Origin: Bacteroidales bacterium
GTDB taxonomy: Bacteria > Bacteroidota > Bacteroidia > Bacteroidales > Muribaculaceae
Assembly: GCA_900769345.1 (NCBI GenBank)
Contig: CAAGGJ010000164.1
Location: 21,164 to 85,163 of the forward strand
Direction of reading: 5' to 3'
DNA length: 64,000 nt
Made by a program: the position numbers and the translations under genes. Of this stretch, positions 53,994 through 62,149 are shown piece after piece (the first letter of the stretch is position 1; each line of letters opens with the position of its first letter). Below the pieces are notes generated by a model. The model made no database searches and had not been told where the DNA came from. It saw nothing but the letters and a program-made list of their open reading frames with translations.

Positions 53994-54992
53994 TTATTCT
54001 TCAGTGTCGGGGTAATCGCCGTGGTAGTCCCAGCGGAGCGATTTTTCTATTGTGTCTATTACATATTGCCACACTTCGGCTTTGTTGGTCTCGTTAAGAA
54101 TCTCGTGCCTCATTCGAGGGAATAGGTGACTGCTCACCTTGCGATATCCCACTCGGCGCATGGCATCTACGGCACGGGCAAATGCGCGGTCGTTAGTGCG
54201 ACATCCATCATCGCCGCCCGAGATGAAGAACACCGGCAGAGCGCTGTTACGCATCACCCAGCCATCGGTGTTGTAGCAATCGCGCATCAAGCCGAATAGA
54301 TTGAAGTAGCCGTTGTCGGTGAAGAGATAATTGCATTTCGGGTCGGCATTATAGGCTTCCACCACCTTGCGATTGCAGCACAGCCAGGCGTTTTTCAAGC
54401 CTTCGTCGGCATACTGCTTGTTCATCGCCCCGAAAGCTATGGAAGTGAGCAGTCGCGAACGATGGTGCGACCCCATTATCCAACCTTCCACCTTAGCCAA
54501 CGCCATGCCGGCAAGCACTGCAGGATTGTAACTCGGGCTGCCGCACACTATGAGGGCATCCACACGACTATCGTATCGCCGAACGAAGGAGCGCACCGCC
54601 AGCGAACCCATACTATGACCGAAAAGCACTATCTTGGTGCCGGGATACTGACGACGAATCCAATTATTTACCATACGAACATCGTCGACCAGCGCTCGCC
54701 ATCCGCCATCGTACATATAGCCCAAATCATCGGCCGATTTCACCGATTCGCCATGACCGCGATGGTCGTGTATCACACAACGATAACCGTTTTTTGCCAA
54801 ATATTGCATAAACGGCAGATAGCGTTCCTTATATTCTGTCATACCGTGCACCAGCTGCACCACAGCGCGACAACGTGGCGATTCCGGCTCCATCTCGAGC
54901 ACCGACAGCTGCAATTCATCGTATTTCGATTCGATTGTAAAACGGTGTATCATAGTTCTCTCGCAGTTAATTGGTTTTCTTGTATTATTCAT
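53994..54992 (-). CDS. Alpha/beta hydrolase, lysophospholipase/monoacylglycerol-lipase type
   Basis: Start taken at ATG 54992 (MNNTRKPIN), preceded by GGTGGAGAT; a GTG nine bases upstream and an ATG at 54953 are alternatives. About 332 residues, cytoplasmic (no signal peptide), of the serine aminopeptidase/PldB-like Hydrolase_4 family: VQLVHGMTEYKERY (oxyanion His-Gly), VIHDHRGHGES, nucleophile elbow FGHSMGS, acid in ISGGDDGC and base in RMRHEIL. It should cleave carboxyl esters of lysophospholipids or monoacylglycerols. Divergent from the GHL10 gene; a TAAGTTTG box at 55028-55035 is its likely promoter. Confidence 0.88.
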   Translation of the reverse strand: MNNTRKPINCERTMIHRFTIESKYDELQLSVLEMEPESPRCRAVVQLVHGMTEYKERYLPFMQYLAKNGYRCVIHDHRGHGESVKSADDLGYMYDGGWRALVDDVRMVNNWIRRQYPGTKIVLFGHSMGSLAVRSFVRRYDSRVDALIVCGSPSYNPAVLAGMALAKVEGWIMGSHHRSRLLTSIAFGAMNKQYADEGLKNAWLCCNRKVVEAYNADPKCNYLFTDNGYFNLFGLMRDCYNTDGWVMRNSALPVFFISGGDDGCRTNDRAFARAVDAMRRVGYRKVSSHLFPRMRHEILNETNKAEVWQYVIDTIEKSLRWDYHGDYPDTEE

Positions 54993-55027
54993 TATCTCCA
55001 CCGGCGAATTCTTCGCTTTGAATTATA

Positions 55028-55035
55028 CAAACTTA
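55028..55035 (-). promoter_or_regulatory. -7 box of the lysophospholipase-like gene
   Basis: Minus strand TGTG, 20 bp, TAAGTTTG; -7 exact, -33 one mismatch. Confidence 0.6.
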
Positions 55036-55087
55036 CGCACTTTTCGCCGAAAAATCACAATAATCTTACGCAAAATGATTATTTTTG

Positions 55088-55095
55088 TATGTTTG
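55088..55095 (+). promoter_or_regulatory. -7 box of the GHL10-GNAT operon
   Basis: TATGTTTG, exact consensus, about 68 bp before the start at 55163. Confidence 0.5.
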
Positions 55096-55162
55096 CTCCT
55101 CATGGAGGAAGTTCAGCTCAAAAAAAACCATATTAGAATAAACCAAAACAACTATCACTCAC

Positions 55163-56668
55163 ATGAAACGATTCATTACAGGCATACTCATAAGTTTGGC
55201 GATAGCCACGGGCATATCAGCCTCGGCACAAAACCCCAAACGCGAATTTCGCGGCGCATGGATGCATACCGTGGGCCAAGGGCAATACGCTCGCATGACC
55301 ACCGAACAAAATAAGGCTTACCTGCGCTGTCAACTCGACTCGCTGCAGATGGCGGGCATCAACGCCATTCTCTGGCAAGTGCGTCCCAAAGCCGACGCTT
55401 TCTATGCCTCGAACTACGAGCCTTGGAGCGTGTATCTGACAGGCGAATTTGGCAAGACACCCGACCCTTATTGGGACCCGCTGCAGTTTATGATTACCGA
55501 GTGCCACCTTCGCGGCATGGAACTACACGCATGGCTCAACCCCTATCGCGTGACCAACACCAAAGGCGAAGTGAAAAAACTCGCCCCGGGTCATATATAT
55601 CACAAACACCCCGAATGGTTTGTACAATATGGTGGTCAGACCTACTTCGACCCCGCCTTGCCTCAATGCCGCGACTTTATCTGCACCGTGGTGCGCGACA
55701 TCATCACTCGCTACGATGTTGATGCCATTCATATGGACGACTATTTCTACCCCTATCCCACCAAAGATGAATTCCCCGACGACAAAAGTTATGCCGCCTA
55801 CGGCAATGGTATGGATCGCGGCGATTGGCGTCGCCAAAATGTGGATATGCTCATCGAGGGGCTGCACAAAGTGATAGCGCAAGAAAAACCTTGGGTGCGT
55901 CTGGGCATCAGCCCATTCGGCGTGTGGCGCAACAAAAGCTCCGACCCACGAGGCAGCAAAACCAATGCCTTGCAAAACTACGATGCCCTATATGCCGACG
56001 TGCTAAAATGGACCGAAAAAGGATGGGTAGACTATATGGTGCCTCAACTCTATTGGGAACTCGACCACAAACACGCCCCGTCGCGCACGCTCAACACTTG
56101 GTGGAACGACAATGCCAACGGCCGCCATATGTACATAGGTCAATCGGTGGAAACCACTATGAAAACTCCCGACACCGACTCGGGCGATGCCAACGAATTG
56201 GCTCACAAAATAGCCATCACTCGCAGTCTGCCAAACATCCAAGGCAACTGCTGGTGGCCCGGCTACTCCATCACCCGCAATAGCCGCGGCGTGGCCGACT
56301 CGCTCGCCACCAAGCACCAAAGCACCATCGCATTAGTGCCTGCCTACCCTTGGCTCGACAATGTGCCTCCCGCCGAAGTAACCAATCTGCGCTCGGCTAT
56401 GGTCAACGGAAAGCAAATACTCACTTGGAAAGAACCCGCCACCAACGACCCGATGCAGAAAGCCAAAGCCTATGTGGTGTATCGCTTCGATGCTAAATCA
56501 GAAATCGACCTCGATAATGCTGCAGCCATTCAAGCTGTCACTCCTCAATGCCAATATATAGTGCCCGACGGCACCCCTCGCGGCAAATATCACTATGTAG
56601 TGACCGTGCTCGACCGCGTGAACAACGAGAGCACCATAGGTCGCGCCGTGACCGTTAAAATCAAATAA
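55163..56668 (+). CDS. GHL10-family (DUF187) glycosyl-hydrolase-like protein
   Basis: A 501-residue exported protein (signal peptide to about residue 23, ISASAQ). It is the family-10-like GHL10 TIM barrel: REFRGAWMHTVGQ opening, LDSLQMAGINAILWQVRPKAD, MELHAWLNPYRV, VDAIHMDDYFYPYP, GISPFGVWRNKSSDPRG and VDYMVPQLYWE, in the order usual for the family. A C-terminal fibronectin-III-like part (VPPAEVTNLRSA, KAYVVYRFD) follows. Related proteins act on peptidoglycan-like glycan strands stripped of peptide; the activity here is inferred from family only. Followed after 4 bp by a GNAT gene, so they are translationally coupled. Confidence 0.88.
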   Translation: MKRFITGILISLAIATGISASAQNPKREFRGAWMHTVGQGQYARMTTEQNKAYLRCQLDSLQMAGINAILWQVRPKADAFYASNYEPWSVYLTGEFGKTPDPYWDPLQFMITECHLRGMELHAWLNPYRVTNTKGEVKKLAPGHIYHKHPEWFVQYGGQTYFDPALPQCRDFICTVVRDIITRYDVDAIHMDDYFYPYPTKDEFPDDKSYAAYGNGMDRGDWRRQNVDMLIEGLHKVIAQEKPWVRLGISPFGVWRNKSSDPRGSKTNALQNYDALYADVLKWTEKGWVDYMVPQLYWELDHKHAPSRTLNTWWNDNANGRHMYIGQSVETTMKTPDTDSGDANELAHKIAITRSLPNIQGNCWWPGYSITRNSRGVADSLATKHQSTIALVPAYPWLDNVPPAEVTNLRSAMVNGKQILTWKEPATNDPMQKAKAYVVYRFDAKSEIDLDNAAAIQAVTPQCQYIVPDGTPRGKYHYVVTVLDRVNNESTIGRAVTVKIK

Positions 56669-56672
56669 ACCT

Positions 56673-57197
56673 ATGCCTCAAAACCTCAATAAATCCGATT
56701 TTATTTTGCGTCCCGCCACAGCACTCGATGTAGACCGCTGTTGGCAAATATTGCAGCAAGGCAAGGCGCAGATGTTTCGCGAAGGCAAAAAGCAATGGAC
56801 CGAAACATACCCCTCACGCCAAAGCGTGGAGACCGACCTCGAGCGCGGCGCAGCCTATGTGCTTGAGCGCCGAAGCGAAGTGGTGGCTTATGGAGCAGTG
56901 ATTTTCGACGGCGAACCCGCCTATGCCCAAATCGAAGACCAATGGCTCACACACGGCAATTATGTGGTGATTCACCGCCTCGCCGTAGCCGACGAAGCCA
57001 AACGCCAAGGCGTGGCAACCGAATATTTCGAACAAGTGATGCGCCTGGCAGCCCGGCGCAGCGTGCATAGCATAAAAGTCGACACCAACTACGACAACTT
57101 CTATATGCAGCACCTCCTCGCCCGACTCGATTTCACCTACTGCGGCGACGTAATCTACCCCCAAGGCTCCCGCCTCGCCTACGAAAAAGTGTTCTGA
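56673..57197 (+). CDS. GNAT-family N-acetyltransferase
   Basis: A 174-residue cytoplasmic acetyltransferase. GNAT features: LRPATALDVDRCWQIL start, VVAYGAVIFDGEP beta-hairpin, and the acetyl-CoA motif VIHRLAVADEAKRQGVATEYFE with QRQGVA-type turn; the end has YCGDVIYPQGSRLAYEKVF, a frequent GNAT C-terminus. The acceptor is unknown. Second gene of the GHL10 operon. Confidence 0.88.
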   Translation: MPQNLNKSDFILRPATALDVDRCWQILQQGKAQMFREGKKQWTETYPSRQSVETDLERGAAYVLERRSEVVAYGAVIFDGEPAYAQIEDQWLTHGNYVVIHRLAVADEAKRQGVATEYFEQVMRLAARRSVHSIKVDTNYDNFYMQHLLARLDFTYCGDVIYPQGSRLAYEKVF

Positions 57198-57223
57198 CAG
57201 TCCACCCTCAGGCAATATTATCC

Positions 57224-57484
57224 TCACCCGGCATAAGAATGCATGCCGGTAAGGATATAATTCACTCCGAAGTAGGTAATCAGCACTGTCGAAAATGCCG
57301 CAATCATAAAGATATTGTAGGCGCGCACCGAACAAACACACGGCAACGATTCGGCATGGAGTGGTATGGCGTATATCATCAGCGTTATCAGCGCCCAAGT
57401 CTCCTTTGGGTCCCACGACCAATAATTGCCCCACGACACATTAGCCCACACGGCACCCACAAAAATACCCACCATTAGCATAAC
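57224..57484 (-). pseudogene. ccsA: 3' fragment of cytochrome c biogenesis gene ccsA
   Basis: Only the last 85 or so residues of a CcsA/ResC-type haem-handling membrane protein remain: MVGIFVGAVWAN, then the tryptophan-rich WGNYWSWDPKETW motif (WWD haem-binding signature) and two membrane helices ending GMHSYAG. A complete protein is several hundred residues long. The 5' part is missing: about 57485 the reading frame runs into the IS1182-type transposase remnant, with an in-frame stop just upstream. No other ccs gene is nearby, so this is a leftover of a rearrangement. Confidence 0.8.
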
Positions 57485-58196
57485 CCATCAATGTCAATGG
57501 TGTGAACCTTGCAAAAATAGTCCCATTGCCCAATCTGTTTGCAAAGCAGGGCGAGCAGTAGACGACGCATCTTCCTCGTTGCGGCTTGAGTGTGTTTGCG
57601 CTGCTTGGCGTAGCTCAGACGAGCGCGATCGATGACGAGATATTTGTTGCGAGGTTGCCGTTCTTTCAACGCCTTGCAAGTCTTTGAGATCAGCCTTTGA
57701 AGCCATTCGCAGCACTCCCACAGTAGTTTTACATCAGTAGGATAACGCAAATGGCTCTCATAGCAAGTGGCATCGGTGAGACACAAATCCTTGTCCTTCA
57801 GCCCATTTTTCCAGCTATTGTATTATATCTTCTGAAGCTCCTTGATGTCGAGCACCTCGGCAATGCAGTTGCTTATCGCGCTCACTATCTTTCCATTCTT
57901 AATAGGTCGCTCCGGGTCGATATACACACCACAGAACATCTCCATGTGGATGTTGCCAAATACGACTTTAAGAACATAAGCGCCACCTCCCCTTCGGGCG
58001 AGAACATCGGCTTCTTGCCCTGAGGATGCTTTCGCCAGAAATGAGAGTTGATAACTTTAGCCATCTCCTTAATTGGGAGCAGGCTGCGAATGCGACCAAG
58101 TTCGCTATTACGAAAACTTTCACGATATTTTTGCAAAATATCGAACTCTGTGAAAGCAATTGTTGGTGATATGTCAGAAATTTGTTGTAACTTCAT
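57485..58196 (-). mobile_element. Decayed IS1182-type transposase remnant
   Basis: The N-terminal part starts at ATG 58196 (MKLQQISDI) with SLLPIKEMAKVINSHFWRKHPQGKKPMFSPEG and ALMFLKSY, the usual opening of IS1182/DUF772 transposases. A frameshift near 57885 and an in-frame TAA near 57825 break it; the frame resumes in 57475-57786 with DLCLTDATCYESHLRYPTDVKLLWE. The catalytic C-terminal half is absent because the element stops at the ccsA fragment. I could not identify terminal inverted repeats or a target duplication. An inactive, truncated copy. Confidence 0.8.
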
Positions 58197-58514
58197 AGCC
58201 TGATAAAAAGAATTTACCCCCGAATAAGCCCGAGATGGGTCCATCGGTTTTTTTGTAAAGTTGCAAAATATTTATCTATCTGACAAATAATCAGTTAGCT
58301 AATTATGGAATATCCCTAATGAAAGCTGTTATGGTATCAAACATGTGAAATCTTATTGTGCCGTCTGTAATAGTCAGACAGATTTACAAACGATTGAACT
58401 TATTGAAACCGTTTTATCCTCTTCACTTATCTTGCGATTAGCTTATCTCTGCTCCAACCAACCAAATTAATAACTCGCAACACGACATATTCAGTTCATC
58501 AAACATTCGTTGAC
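58197..58514. other. Intergenic region beside the transposase remnant
   Basis: About 320 bp, AT-rich, no open frame of note. A small CTGTC/GACAG-like inverted pair near 58360-58385. I see nothing else. Confidence 0.4.
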
Positions 58515-59063
58515 TCAACTGCCAATCCCAAGGGCTTTTTTCAGCGCAGACACAAGGATCTCATATCCGTAAGGATTCAAATGAAGTCTGTCGAAATACA
58601 GCCGTGGATTTGGCTCGCCTTCGTGAAAAAAATCACTATATACGTCAAGGTAAACTATAGAAGGAACTTCTGACACTCTGGCTCGGATACGGTCGTTGAA
58701 GTCTGCTACATCTGTATTCACATTGCTGCAGTTGCTGCTGAAATTACGCGGATGCAACGAATACAGATACACCCTCGACGCCCCAAGAGCCTCAATTGCC
58801 GACAAATATCGTTCGGTATACCTTTCAATGCGGTTCGGGTCCATATAGTTGATATCATTGGTGCCTATTACCACGACCACTTGCTTACCGACGAAACGAC
58901 CGGCATTGCCCTCTATATAGTCGATGCCGGCTCCCGATACGCCATAGTTATAAACCTGCCACGTTGGAAAATATTCGTCTATATCCCAGCGGGCAATGAT
59001 AGAATCGCCTATAAAATTCAGGCTAAGCGCTGTTGAGTCATCGTTGTAGTTCATACTTCTCAT
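58515..59063 (-). CDS. SGNH/GDSL-family hydrolase
   Basis: A 182-residue cytoplasmic SGNH hydrolase that should act on an ester such as an acetyl group on a sugar. Block I FIGDSI (nucleophile Ser21), block II GVSGAGI (Gly), block III GTNDINY (Asn) and block V DRLHLNPYGYE (Asp, His) are all present. The start directly follows the HU stop codon (TAAATG), so the genes are co-transcribed and coupled; the pairing with HU looks accidental. ATG 59054 is an alternative start. Confidence 0.88.
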   Translation of the reverse strand: MRSMNYNDDSTALSLNFIGDSIIARWDIDEYFPTWQVYNYGVSGAGIDYIEGNAGRFVGKQVVVVIGTNDINYMDPNRIERYTERYLSAIEALGASRVYLYSLHPRNFSSNCSNVNTDVADFNDRIRARVSEVPSIVYLDVYSDFFHEGEPNPRLYFDRLHLNPYGYEILVSALKKALGIGS

Positions 59064-59339
59064 TTATTTAGCGACTTCCTCTTTGAAGGTGTTTGCGGGT
59101 TTGAACGCTGGTATATTGTGAGCCGGAATGATGATGGTCGTGTTCTTGCTGATGTTGCGGGCGGTCTTCTCAGCAAGGGTCTTGACAATGAAAGAACCGA
59201 AACCTCGTAGATATACGTTATCACTGTGAGCAAAGCTGTCCTTAACAACGTTCATAAACTGTTCGATTACGGTAATAACCGCAGCCTTGTCGATGCCGGC
59301 TGTCTTTGCGATTTCACTCGCTATATCTGATTTAGTCAT
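59064..59339 (-). CDS. HU/IHF-family DNA-binding protein
   Basis: A 91-residue nucleoid protein: TKSDIASEIAKTAGIDKAAV at the N-terminus, then VYLRGFGSFIVKTLAEKTARNI and the beta-arm with IPAHNIPAFKPANTF, carrying the DNA-kinking Pro. Length and pattern are those of a bacterial HU subunit. A perfect TAACTTTG box lies 31 bp upstream. First of a two-gene unit with an SGNH hydrolase. Confidence 0.93.
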   Translation of the reverse strand: MTKSDIASEIAKTAGIDKAAVITVIEQFMNVVKDSFAHSDNVYLRGFGSFIVKTLAEKTARNISKNTTIIIPAHNIPAFKPANTFKEEVAK

Positions 59340-59369
59340 AATTCGTTGAATTTGCTGATATTAAGACTG

Positions 59370-59377
59370 CAAAGTTA
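59370..59377 (-). promoter_or_regulatory. -7 box of the HU gene
   Basis: TAACTTTG on the minus strand, exact consensus; it sits at the very edge of the LuxR remnant on the other strand. Confidence 0.6.
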
Positions 59378-59379
59378 CT

Positions 59380-59642
59380 AAAAATCTATAAATTTCGGAA
59401 CGAATGGCAGTTCGAATGCCGAACAGGGCGAAGTGCTCTCGGAACGCGAAAAAGACGTTGTTAGAGCTCTGGCACAGGGAATGTCGAACAAGGAAGTGGC
59501 TAACCACCTATTTATTTCGCTTAACACTGTGCTCACCCACCGACGCAACATTGCACGAAAACTACAAATCCACTCCCCTGCCGGACTCACCATCTACGCC
59601 ATCGTGAATAACCTAATCGACATCTCGTCGGTAAAGCAATAA
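59380..59642 (+). pseudogene. LuxR-type HTH fragment (5'-truncated)
   Basis: An open stretch of about 85 codons ending in a LuxR/GerE helix-turn-helix: LSEREKDVVRALAQGMSNKEVANHLFISLNTVLTHR and a C-terminal helix YAIVNNLIDI. In Bacteroidales this HTH normally closes a regulator of about 250 residues; here the sensor part is missing, replaced by the HU promoter region. There is no good start codon or promoter. The HTH itself is intact, so a short protein from an internal start (ATG 59433 is CTC-preceded) cannot be excluded. Confidence 0.7.
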
Positions 59643-59769
59643 TCACTGCCTGCACATCGGCAGATCTCACGCAGATCTACCATTCCACTTACGCCCAAAC
59701 AAAATTTGAGAAATCCGCTTTAAAAACTGCGCCACGGCGGTCAATTATCTCGGCAATGTGGGGCCCGGT

Positions 59770-59830
59770 GTTGCTGTTGCGATGGGGATTTTGTATCTTT
59801 GTATAGATTTTTAGAACGTAGAATCTATAC
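59770..59830 (+). promoter_or_regulatory. Promoter and leader hairpin of the nuclease gene
   Basis: GTTG, 20 bp, TATCTTTG (59794-59801). Immediately after it, GTATAGATT (59801-59809) and AATCTATAC (59822-59830) form a 9-bp inverted repeat with 12-nt loop, at the transcript start. It may be an operator or a stabilising 5' hairpin. Confidence 0.65.
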
Positions 59831-59851
59831 ACTAAAAAAAACAGGAAAAAA

Positions 59852-60709
59852 ATGTCATATAATTCACGAAATAACACCACACGCAGCAAATATTCTCAGA
59901 TTAAGCGAAACGTAATCATAGCATTGTGGCTTACCTTGGTGCTCGCTGTAGCTATTGTTCTTGCCCATCGTGTGATAGCTCGCGATGTGCTGTCATCGGC
60001 AAACATCGAGAGCAACGGCTTGCCTGAAGGCATTCTCGACATCGGCGTGCCCGATTCTATCGACAACATCGTTATCCCATATTTGGCTCACACCGTATAT
60101 TTCAACCCCACTCGTCGCGTGCCCAATGCCACCATATATATGCTCACCGCCGAGCACACGCAGGGCACCGTGCCGCGTTTCAACAATTTTATGAAGGACG
60201 ATTCGATAGCCTCGTGCCCCAATGCTTGGGATTATAGCAATTCGGGCTTCGACCGTGGCCACATGACTCCCGCAGGCGATATGAAATGGGACGAAGAAGC
60301 CATGCGCCAGTCGTTCCTGATGACCAATGTTTGCCCGCAGAACCACGCGCTGAATATGGGCACTTGGAACCGTCTCGAAATAAAAATCCGCGACTGGGCG
60401 GCGCAATTAGGCCGCGTGATAGTGGTTACCGGACCGATTTTCGACCACCCTAACGGCACCATCGGCAAAGAGGTGCAAGTGGCTGTGCCAACAGCATTCT
60501 TCAAAGTGATTTTCTGTCCCGAGCCCACTCACCGCCACATGATAGCCTTCATCATGAGCAACCGGCAAGGTGCAAAAAACAAACTTCGCCAAAGCGCCAC
60601 CACGGTCGATGAGGTGGAGCAGCGCACCGGGCTCGACTTCTTCGCAGCGCTCGACGACGACGAAGAGTACAGTCTCGAAGCCGAATGTGACTACGAAGCT
60701 TGGCAATAA
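59852..60709 (+). CDS. NUC-type DNA/RNA non-specific endonuclease
   Basis: A 285-residue membrane-anchored or exported nuclease. A single hydrophobic segment at residues 24-44 follows a basic stretch (type II anchor or uncleaved signal). The catalytic domain has FDRGHMTPAGDM with the general-base His137, then the metal Asn in LMTNVCPQNHALNMGTWNRLE, both classic for the Serratia nuclease/EndoG family. It degrades DNA and RNA with a divalent metal, in the periplasm. The C-terminus is acidic (DDDEEYSLEAECDYE). Monocistronic with its own promoter; no immunity or toxin partner nearby. Confidence 0.92.
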   Translation: MSYNSRNNTTRSKYSQIKRNVIIALWLTLVLAVAIVLAHRVIARDVLSSANIESNGLPEGILDIGVPDSIDNIVIPYLAHTVYFNPTRRVPNATIYMLTAEHTQGTVPRFNNFMKDDSIASCPNAWDYSNSGFDRGHMTPAGDMKWDEEAMRQSFLMTNVCPQNHALNMGTWNRLEIKIRDWAAQLGRVIVVTGPIFDHPNGTIGKEVQVAVPTAFFKVIFCPEPTHRHMIAFIMSNRQGAKNKLRQSATTVDEVEQRTGLDFFAALDDDEEYSLEAECDYEAWQ

Positions 60710-60911
60710 AATTCCCCACCACCCCATACGCGCAACCGCCAGCACAGCCTTGAAGTCTGATAATCACTTGCCAATCACCACTTTCGCTTCCTTCTCTCCC
60801 TGCCGCAACCACATAATCTCACACAGATCCAACAGATTTATCAGATAAGGTCATCTAACGGATTTCGCAAAATAGCAATCTGTTAGATAATAGATTCCTT
60901 TCTATCTGTTA

Positions 60912-60970
60912 GATCTGCGTGAAATAAAAAAAATCATCAGCGGCATTGTGCAAATCCGTGTTATGAAAAG
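60912..60970. repeat. Dispersed intergenic element, copy C (degenerate)
   Basis: GATCTGCGTGAAATAAAAAA, CATTGTGCAAATCCGTGTTA: same word order as copies A and B with an insertion between the halves. Confidence 0.5.
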
Positions 60971-60991
60971 CATCAGCGTTAACCGCAGCAC

Positions 60992-61099
60992 AACGTCGAA
61001 GACGTTGATCTATGGTTAGCACCACACAAAGGGAGCGACAGCGACCGGTGTGGTGTCCCACACCCCCATTGCCTATCAGCTTCGGAGATGCTGATAGGC
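60992..61099. repeat. REP-like cluster of three palindromes
   Basis: AACGTCGAAGACGTT at 60992-61006; CACCACAC/GTGTGGTG at 61020-61027 and 61048-61055; GCCTATCAGC/GCTGATAGGC (10 bp, loop TTCGGAGAT) at 61071-61080 and 61090-61099. Clustered stem-loops of this size resemble REP-type extragenic elements. No poly-T follows. Confidence 0.6.
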
Positions 61100-61256
61100 C
61101 ACCTTTCACATTTTCGAATCTTGTTCGGCAACCACGCCTGTGCGCTTCAAATCTTCGACCGCATCGGTCACATTCTCCTGCGCCATCGCCCACTTTCAAG
61201 CAAAACAGGTGGTTTTCATCAAGCTGGACACGCCACGCCCAAAAGGTAGCCATCAC

Positions 61257-61500
61257 TCACTCCGCACGCATCGTCGTTCCATTAAAAGTAACCCTCAAAT
61301 CGTTTTCAAACTTCAATGTATAGTTGTAATAGCTTGAATTCGGGAACTCTGAATTAACGCTTGCTACAATCTCTTCACTCAGCCGTTCGCTTGAGTCATA
61401 GAAGAAGTCCAGCTTTTTTTATAAACCGATATCTGATGGCGTAGTTTGAGTGATTGATTGAAGCAGGTAACAGGGGGCATTTTCCTGAGCCAGAGCTTAT
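61257..61500 (-). pseudogene. Frameshifted gene tail, family unknown
   Basis: On the minus strand 61257-61412 reads as natural protein: LDFFYDSSERLSEEIVAS, then NSSYYNYTLKFENDLRVTF and a stop after TMRAE. Upstream of a run of seven A (61414-61420 as T) the frame shifts by one; in the new frame SGKCPLLPASINHSNYAIRYRF continues. No start codon with a proper promoter is visible. It is likely the 3' end of a lost gene or one broken in the homopolymer. I do not recognise a family. Confidence 0.4.
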
Positions 61501-61590
61501 GTGCACATATTCAGTGACAGAAAAATTATGCATAGCAATAGGAATAATCGTTTCATAGAGCACTTCTGTATCAGTTTACTTTTAGAGAGA

Positions 61591-62148
61591 TTACCATTTG
61601 GTGTAATTTATTCCATTTACCTTGTTGGACTCTTGATAAAACATAGGAGTTCCATTTTTGATATATTCACCTCTAAATGTATAGTATACCGTCATAGATT
61701 CTCCCTTGATATTCATATAGACGCATACAAATGATTTTTCAACGGTGGCACAATTTCTTCGTGAATTTGTATATTTATATCCTGCATTGTCATTTAACCA
61801 TCCTGATACGGCTCCATTTGTCCCATAGCTACCACGTTCGTGTCCCACAAGAATTTCAGGGACACGCCCCTTCTCTATCGGACCATTACCAACCCAAAAT
61901 TCTCCGTAGTTCGGATTCTCATCCTCATACTTGCCATAGAGTTCATTATTGCTGTATGTCGCATTGATGGTTTGAAGTCCGTCTCGGGTCTGGAGTCGTA
62001 CTTTGTATTTGTTTCCTTCAATGTGTTTGATACGGATTTCTCCCAAATAGGAAGATTCGTCAGGCGTCCACTCTCCTTCAATGTTTTGGGCTTGGGCGAA
62101 TATCACTGTGTTGATAAGCAGAGTGAGTATTAGGAATAGCTTTTTCAT
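61591..62148 (-). CDS. Secreted protein of unknown function (DUF2147-like beta-barrel)
   Basis: A 185-residue exported protein (signal peptide to about residue 20, FAQAQ). The body is of short strands: IEGEWTPDESSYLGEIRIKHIEGNKYKVRLQ, LYGKYEDENPNYGEFWVG and MTVYYTFRGEYIKNG, an all-beta layout like DUF2147 or lipocalin-type proteins, but I cannot settle the family. Its ATG lies one base after the stop of the gene at 62150, so the two are translationally coupled. Confidence 0.7.
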   Translation of the reverse strand: MKKLFLILTLLINTVIFAQAQNIEGEWTPDESSYLGEIRIKHIEGNKYKVRLQTRDGLQTINATYSNNELYGKYEDENPNYGEFWVGNGPIEKGRVPEILVGHERGSYGTNGAVSGWLNDNAGYKYTNSRRNCATVEKSFVCVYMNIKGESMTVYYTFRGEYIKNGTPMFYQESNKVNGINYTKW

Positions 62149-62149
62149 C

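Larger units (their letters stand above)
60710..61256. other. Gene-free region with repeats and palindromes
   Basis: No credible gene. From 60830 to 60910 the words CTGTTAGATA and ATCTGTTAGAT recur. It contains copy C of the dispersed element (60912-60970) and a palindrome cluster (60992-61099). Together with the gene tail beyond it this looks like a decay zone. Confidence 0.5.

Noticed and set aside
60909..61256. 115-codon minus-strand frame at 60909-61256
   Set aside because: It runs through palindromes and the dispersed element, with Cys/Arg/His-rich composition unlike a protein.
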